Below the pieces are notes generated by a model. That model was given only the letters and a program-made list of their open reading frames with translations. It was not told the DNA's origin and made no database searches. A stretch of 64,000 bases of DNA from Singulisphaera acidiphila DSM 18658. Its GTDB lineage: Bacteria > Planctomycetota > Planctomycetia > Isosphaerales > Isosphaeraceae. Shown in pieces: positions 60,463 through 64,000 of the stretch (positions are counted from its first letter, which is position 1; each line of letters starts with the position of its first letter). The translations under genes and the position numbers were made by a program. The stretch lies in contig NC_019892.1 of assembly GCF_000242455.2 (NCBI RefSeq), positions 1,984,001-2,048,000 on the forward strand, read 5' to 3'.

Positions 60463-61656
60463 GTGTCATCGCTCACTCGAGGGTCGCAGGCCGATTCTAT
60501 GATCAAGACCGAACGCCCTCCCTTCCAGATCGTTCGCGGCTATGTGGTCGCCCCTCGGAATCCCCAAGGGACTCGTGAGGGATATACGACGGGGGCCTCG
60601 GCCGCTGCGGCCACTCAGGCCGCTTGCCGCCTGCTCGAACGGGATGAACGCCCCGAGTTTGTCTCCGTTCCCTCGCCGCTTGGCTTTGACCTGGTCATTC
60701 CGATCAACCGGCTCTCGTATGCCGAGGGGACGGCGACGGCCGGCGTGATCAAAGATGGGGGAGACGACCCCGACGTCACTCACGGAGCTGAGATCATCGT
60801 GGCGGTGCGGCGGGTCGACCGACCGGGGATCCACATCCAAGGGGGCACCGGGGTCGGCACGATCACGCAGCCTGGTCTTGAGCTGCCGCCAGGCTCCCCT
60901 GCCATCAACCCGGTCCCGCGCTTGATGATTGCCCAAGGGGTGGCCATCGCCCTCGCGACCGAGCAGCCGGACCCCGGCGTTGAAGTGACCGTCTCGATTC
61001 CGGGGGGTGAGGAACTCGCCAAGAAGACGCTCAACTCCCGGATCGGGATCGTCGGCGGCCTGTCGATTCTCGGCACGACCGGGGTGGTCCGGCCGATGAG
61101 CACGGCCAGTTGGCGAGCGTCGGTCCTCCAGTCGATCGACGTGGCTGCTGCAAACAGCCTGAAGCACATCGTGCTCACGACCGGAGGGCGGTCCGAGCGG
61201 TTCGCGGAAGCGATCTACCCGGCGCTTCCCGAGATGGCCTTCGTCCAGATGGGGATTTTTACGGGAGACGGCCTGCGCCGGGCCGTCGAGCGCGGGGTGC
61301 CCAAGGTGACTGTCTGCGGAATGATCGGCAAGCTGGCCAAGCTGGCCACGGGGCAAATGCAGACCCACGTGGCGGGCGGCGGGGTCGACGTCGCGTTCCT
61401 GGCCGATCTCGCCCGAGACGCCGGGGCCGACGAGGCGTTGGTGGCCCAGATCGGTTCCGCCAACACCGGCCGACACGTGGAGGATCTGATCGACGCGGCG
61501 GGCTTCACCAAGCTCTACGAGCAGATTGCCGCTCGAACGGCCGCCATGTGCCAGGCTCACGTCAAGGGAGTGCTGACCATCGAGGCTGTTATGTTCGACT
61601 TCGATGGTGGTATCCTCGGGCGGGCCTCGGTCGACGCCAGGGCGGAACTGTCATGA
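60463..61656 (+). CDS. cbiD: Cobalt-precorrin-5B C1-methyltransferase
   Basis: A 397-residue CbiD, the C1-methyltransferase of the anaerobic cobalamin route. Family features: GTREGYTTGASAAAATQAAC near the start, AGVIKDGGDDPDVTHGAEII, LNSRIGIVGGLSILGTTGVV with RPMST, LTTGGRSERFA and GMIGKLAKLATGQMQTHVAG. The start is GTG 60463 with GGGGGG eight bases ahead; ATG 60499 is an alternative that shortens the N-terminus by 12 residues. The stop overlaps the cobL start as ATGA. Its presence argues that cobalt enters the ring before C1 methylation, unlike the classical CobN route. Confidence 0.95.
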   Translation: MSSLTRGSQADSMIKTERPPFQIVRGYVVAPRNPQGTREGYTTGASAAAATQAACRLLERDERPEFVSVPSPLGFDLVIPINRLSYAEGTATAGVIKDGGDDPDVTHGAEIIVAVRRVDRPGIHIQGGTGVGTITQPGLELPPGSPAINPVPRLMIAQGVAIALATEQPDPGVEVTVSIPGGEELAKKTLNSRIGIVGGLSILGTTGVVRPMSTASWRASVLQSIDVAAANSLKHIVLTTGGRSERFAEAIYPALPEMAFVQMGIFTGDGLRRAVERGVPKVTVCGMIGKLAKLATGQMQTHVAGGGVDVAFLADLARDAGADEALVAQIGSANTGRHVEDLIDAAGFTKLYEQIAARTAAMCQAHVKGVLTIEAVMFDFDGGILGRASVDARAELS

Positions 61657-62900
61657 AACGCCCCATCCACGTGCTCGGCCTTGGTGCAAACGGCGCGGAG
61701 AGCTTTTCCCCACGGGCCCAGGAGGCACTCCGCGCGGCGACCTTCATTGCGGGCGGGAAGCGGCACCTGGCCCTGGTCGTGTCTCGCGCGATCGAGACGT
61801 TTGCGATCACGAATAACCTCAACGCATTGTTCGCCCGCCTCCGGGACCGAGGCCCGGACGAACGTTGCGTGGTCCTCGCCTCGGGCGATCCGCTCTGCTT
61901 TGGCATCGGCGCCACGCTTCGGAGAGAACTCGGCTCCGAGCCGCTCGAGATCGAACCGGCCCTTTCCAGCCTCCAACTCGCGTTCGCCCGGACGGCCCGG
62001 TCCTGGCACGACGCGGCGATCGCGAGCATTCACGGCCGGCCGACCGCATCAGTCTTGATCCCGCTCCTCGGGGCACCGAAGATCGGCCTCTTCACCCAGG
62101 ATGGTTCGAGCCCCGCTGCGGTTGCCGAGTTCTTCCTGGAACGCGGCCTCGACGACTACCAGGCCTGGGTCTGCGAAGATCTCGGGAGCCCGGCCGAATG
62201 CGTCACGATGTTGCCATTGCAGGACCTCCCGAACCGTCGGTTCGGCGACCTGAACTTCATGGTCCTGATCCGTCATGATCGCGACGAGGGTAAGGGGCCG
62301 CATCAATGCTCCACTCCCCGGCCCGTCGTTCCGGCCGACAACCTGTTCGCTCGGCCTGCGAGCGGTCCCGTGCTCTTGACCCACCAGGATGTTCGTTCCG
62401 TCGTCCTGAATCGCTTCGACGACCTTCGTCCTGGCCCGATCTGGGACCTGGGCGCAGGGCTCGGGGGGGTCTCGGTCGGTCTGGCCAATCAGTTCCCCGC
62501 GCATGACGTGCTTGCCGTCGAACGATCGCCCACCCAGCTCGAATATCTCCGGATGAACCGAGCACGGTTCAACGCCTGGAACTTGCGGATCATCCACGGC
62601 ACCGCTCCCGAAGCCATTGGCGACGAACCGGCTCCCGCCGCTGTCTTCCTCGGGGGTTCGGGAAGTCAGCTCGACCCTATCCTCGACCTTGTCTTCGATC
62701 GGCTCGTCCCGGAAGGGATCTTCGTGGCGAACTTCGTCGGCCTTGAGAACCTGGCGCGGACGTTGGAGCGGCTCCAAAGCGAAGGTTGGTCGCCGACGGT
62801 ATCGCAGTTACAGGTCAGTCCCGGGCAGGATCTGGCGGGGCTGACGACGTTCGTGCCACAACGGCCGGTCTGGATTGTCCGGGGCCGACGACCTGCCTGA
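61653..62900 (+). CDS. cobL: Precorrin-6Y C5,15-methyltransferase (decarboxylating), CbiE-CbiT fusion
   Basis: A 415-residue CobL. The N-terminal CbiE half (1-210) is a tetrapyrrole methylase: PIHVLGLGANGAESFSPRAQ, VVLASGDPLCFGIGATLRRE, EIEPALSSLQLAFARTARSW. The C-terminal CbiT half (about 225-415) is a class I methyltransferase with motif IWDLGAGLGGVSVGLANQFP, acidic AVERSPTQLEYLRMNRARFN and VFLGGSGSQLDPILD. Together they methylate C5 and C15 and decarboxylate the C12 acetate. ATG 61653 overlaps the cbiD stop (ATGA). It ends the third cobalamin cluster. Confidence 0.95.
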   Translation: MKRPIHVLGLGANGAESFSPRAQEALRAATFIAGGKRHLALVVSRAIETFAITNNLNALFARLRDRGPDERCVVLASGDPLCFGIGATLRRELGSEPLEIEPALSSLQLAFARTARSWHDAAIASIHGRPTASVLIPLLGAPKIGLFTQDGSSPAAVAEFFLERGLDDYQAWVCEDLGSPAECVTMLPLQDLPNRRFGDLNFMVLIRHDRDEGKGPHQCSTPRPVVPADNLFARPASGPVLLTHQDVRSVVLNRFDDLRPGPIWDLGAGLGGVSVGLANQFPAHDVLAVERSPTQLEYLRMNRARFNAWNLRIIHGTAPEAIGDEPAPAAVFLGGSGSQLDPILDLVFDRLVPEGIFVANFVGLENLARTLERLQSEGWSPTVSQLQVSPGQDLAGLTTFVPQRPVWIVRGRRPA

Positions 62901-62916
62901 TCAAGGACCGACTACG

Positions 62917-63591
62917 ATGGTGGAGCGCTCTGGGCTGACCGTGGCGGCGGGGCTCTGGGGGATCGCGTTCGTCGCCTTGGGGATGGCGGCGTTCACCACC
63001 AAGGCCGACGCCAAGGGAGTCATCGGCCTCACCAGTGTCGGACAGGTGCTCACTGTTCTCGCTTTGGTCATCGACAATGCCGACCACGACGCGCCGCGTT
63101 CCTTGGCCGGACGGTCTACGACGATTCTCTATCTGACCACCTTTCTGGTGGTCGAGCTGGTTGGGATGCTCCTTCTCCTGTTCATGGGGGAGCGAGACCT
63201 GTCCCTCTGGTTTGCGTTCGGGGCAAGCTTTTCGGTAGTCGGGATCGCGGTCACCTGGCGGAGGGTTCCTGGCGACAATGTCCTGGCCTGCCAGATCTTT
63301 CTCCACGCTGTGATCGTCGTCCCGCTCCTGGCGGCCCTCCCTGCCTTTCTGATCGACCTGACGCGGGATCAAGGAGGCAGCGGTGTTCCCCTGGGGCTGA
63401 CGACGATGAGTCTGACGGTCTTGGTCCTCAGCGCCGTCGCGATCCCGCTCCTGATCGTGGCGCTGCTCTCGGTCTTGGCGTACAACCTCTCGAGGCCCAG
63501 GCCGGAGCAGGACTTCCCGTGGGCCGTCCTGACGGCGCACCAGGTCTTGTTCGCCCTGATCGTGTTGCGGTGGGCCGGTGATGGCCTCTGA
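62917..63591 (+). CDS. Polytopic membrane protein of unknown function
   Basis: A 224-residue protein with about six to seven hydrophobic segments, for example AAGLWGIAFVALGMAAFTT, GQVLTVLALVIDNAD, ILYLTTFLVVELVGMLLLLF, FAFGASFSVVGIAVTW and LLIVALLSVLAYNLS. I recognise no family. ATG 62917 has AAGGA nine bases ahead. It lies 16 bases after cobL and may be co-transcribed with the cobalamin genes, but nothing in the protein points to metal or corrin handling. It converges on the kinase gene with a 10-base gap. Confidence 0.68.
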   Translation: MVERSGLTVAAGLWGIAFVALGMAAFTTKADAKGVIGLTSVGQVLTVLALVIDNADHDAPRSLAGRSTTILYLTTFLVVELVGMLLLLFMGERDLSLWFAFGASFSVVGIAVTWRRVPGDNVLACQIFLHAVIVVPLLAALPAFLIDLTRDQGGSGVPLGLTTMSLTVLVLSAVAIPLLIVALLSVLAYNLSRPRPEQDFPWAVLTAHQVLFALIVLRWAGDGL

Positions 63592-63601
63592 ACCTTTTGG
63601 T

Positions 63602-64000
63602 TCAGCGGACGAGGAGGGCCAGTCCAAAACCGCAGGTGAAGGCGATCGCCAAGGCCCCGATGGCCGCGAACAGGGCTCCCCTTGGCTTACGCTCGACGAA
63701 GCTGGCGAGTGGCTGGAACCAGTTCGGATACTTGGGTCGAACCGTGATGACGGCGGGGGGAGCGGCCACGGGGGGCGGTGCCGCCACGGCGGGAGACTGT
63801 GCCGGTGCTGGTTCTCGCTCCGGCGGAGGCGCGACGCGCTTGGTCTTGGGGCGAATCAGGGCCAGGAGCGCTTCGGACGCCTCGGTTGCGGTCTGGAACC
63901 GATCGCTCGGTCGGTGCGCCAGCAGCTTATCGACGATTTTCAAGAGGCCCGCGGGGAGATTGGGCTGCACTTCGGAAAGCGGAACCGGTCGGCCGCTGAT
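63602..64000 (-). CDS. C-terminal part of a Ser/Thr protein kinase (cut by window end)
   Basis: The frame runs beyond 64000: it reads ISGRPVPLSEVQPNLPAGLL and KIVDKLLAHRPSDRFQTATE, the end of a Pkn-type kinase domain (C-terminal lobe with the RPxDRFQTA signature). A Pro/Ala linker (APAQSPAVAAPPPVAAPPAV) and a single TM helix near the end (GALFAAIGALAIAFTCGFGL) follow, so the kinase ends right after its membrane anchor without a sensor domain. The apparent internal start at 63970 is not the true start. Confidence 0.8.
   Translation of the reverse strand: MSGRPVPLSEVQPNLPAGLLKIVDKLLAHRPSDRFQTATEASEALLALIRPKTKRVAPPPEREPAPAQSPAVAAPPPVAAPPAVITVRPKYPNWFQPLASFVERKPRGALFAAIGALAIAFTCGFGLALLVR

Overview
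The window is high-GC bacterial chromosome, most likely from a planctomycete of the Isosphaeraceae type (Isosphaera, Singulisphaera, Paludisphaera or Tautonia-like). The lineage call rests on gene content: a DUF1559 prepilin-like protein with an H-x9-DG C-terminus followed by a small lipoprotein, a Ser/Thr kinase fused to 14 WD40 repeats and divergent from an ECF sigma factor, secreted proteins starting with LEDRLLL/LESREVLS-type motifs, a PEP-CTERM protein, a ceramidase-like protein and a sulfatase-fold enzyme. No tRNA, rRNA, CRISPR array, insertion sequence or prophage was recognised.

Layout. 1-0.8 kb: 3' part of a type II secretion/type IV pilus F protein. 1.2-7.4 kb: ceramidase-like enzyme, then three transporters on the minus strand. 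7.4-13.8 kb: sparse region with a Gly-rich surface protein preceded by a decayed tandem copy of its own 5' end, a sulfatase-fold membrane enzyme and an acyl-CoA dehydrogenase. 13.9-22.7 kb: cobalamin riboswitch, cobN, a His-rich mini membrane protein closed by an intrinsic terminator, then an HExxH protein, a VIT1/CCC1 transporter, a ChlI-ChlD-type chelatase ATPase, cobO and a ferredoxin-like protein. 23-33.2 kb: polysaccharide export lipoprotein, an alkaline-phosphatase-superfamily enzyme with an acyl carrier protein, a beta-propeller protein, a PEP-CTERM protein, and a methyltransferase/GH3 pair with an alpha/beta hydrolase and an SDR protein. 33.3-38.8 kb: second cobalamin cluster (cobD-like, cobQ, cbiB, cbiX, cobI). 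39.4-49.4 kb: five secreted or surface proteins, including a 1.5-kaa protein resembling animal CLCA metalloproteases. 50-58.7 kb: M28 peptidase, SMI1/KNR4 protein, kinase/ECF pair, DUF1559 protein and lipoprotein. 59-62.9 kb: third cobalamin cluster (cobJ-cobH fusion, cbiD, cobL). 62.9-64 kb: membrane protein and the 3' end of another kinase.

Together the three cobalamin clusters encode much of corrin-ring synthesis and modification, but they mix markers of the anaerobic route (CbiX, CbiD) with an aerobic-type CobN/ChlID chelatase. The cobD-like protein has serine where the pyridoxal-phosphate lysine should be. The 39-49 kb block looks like an extracellular structural or proteolytic module that I do not recognise as a described system.
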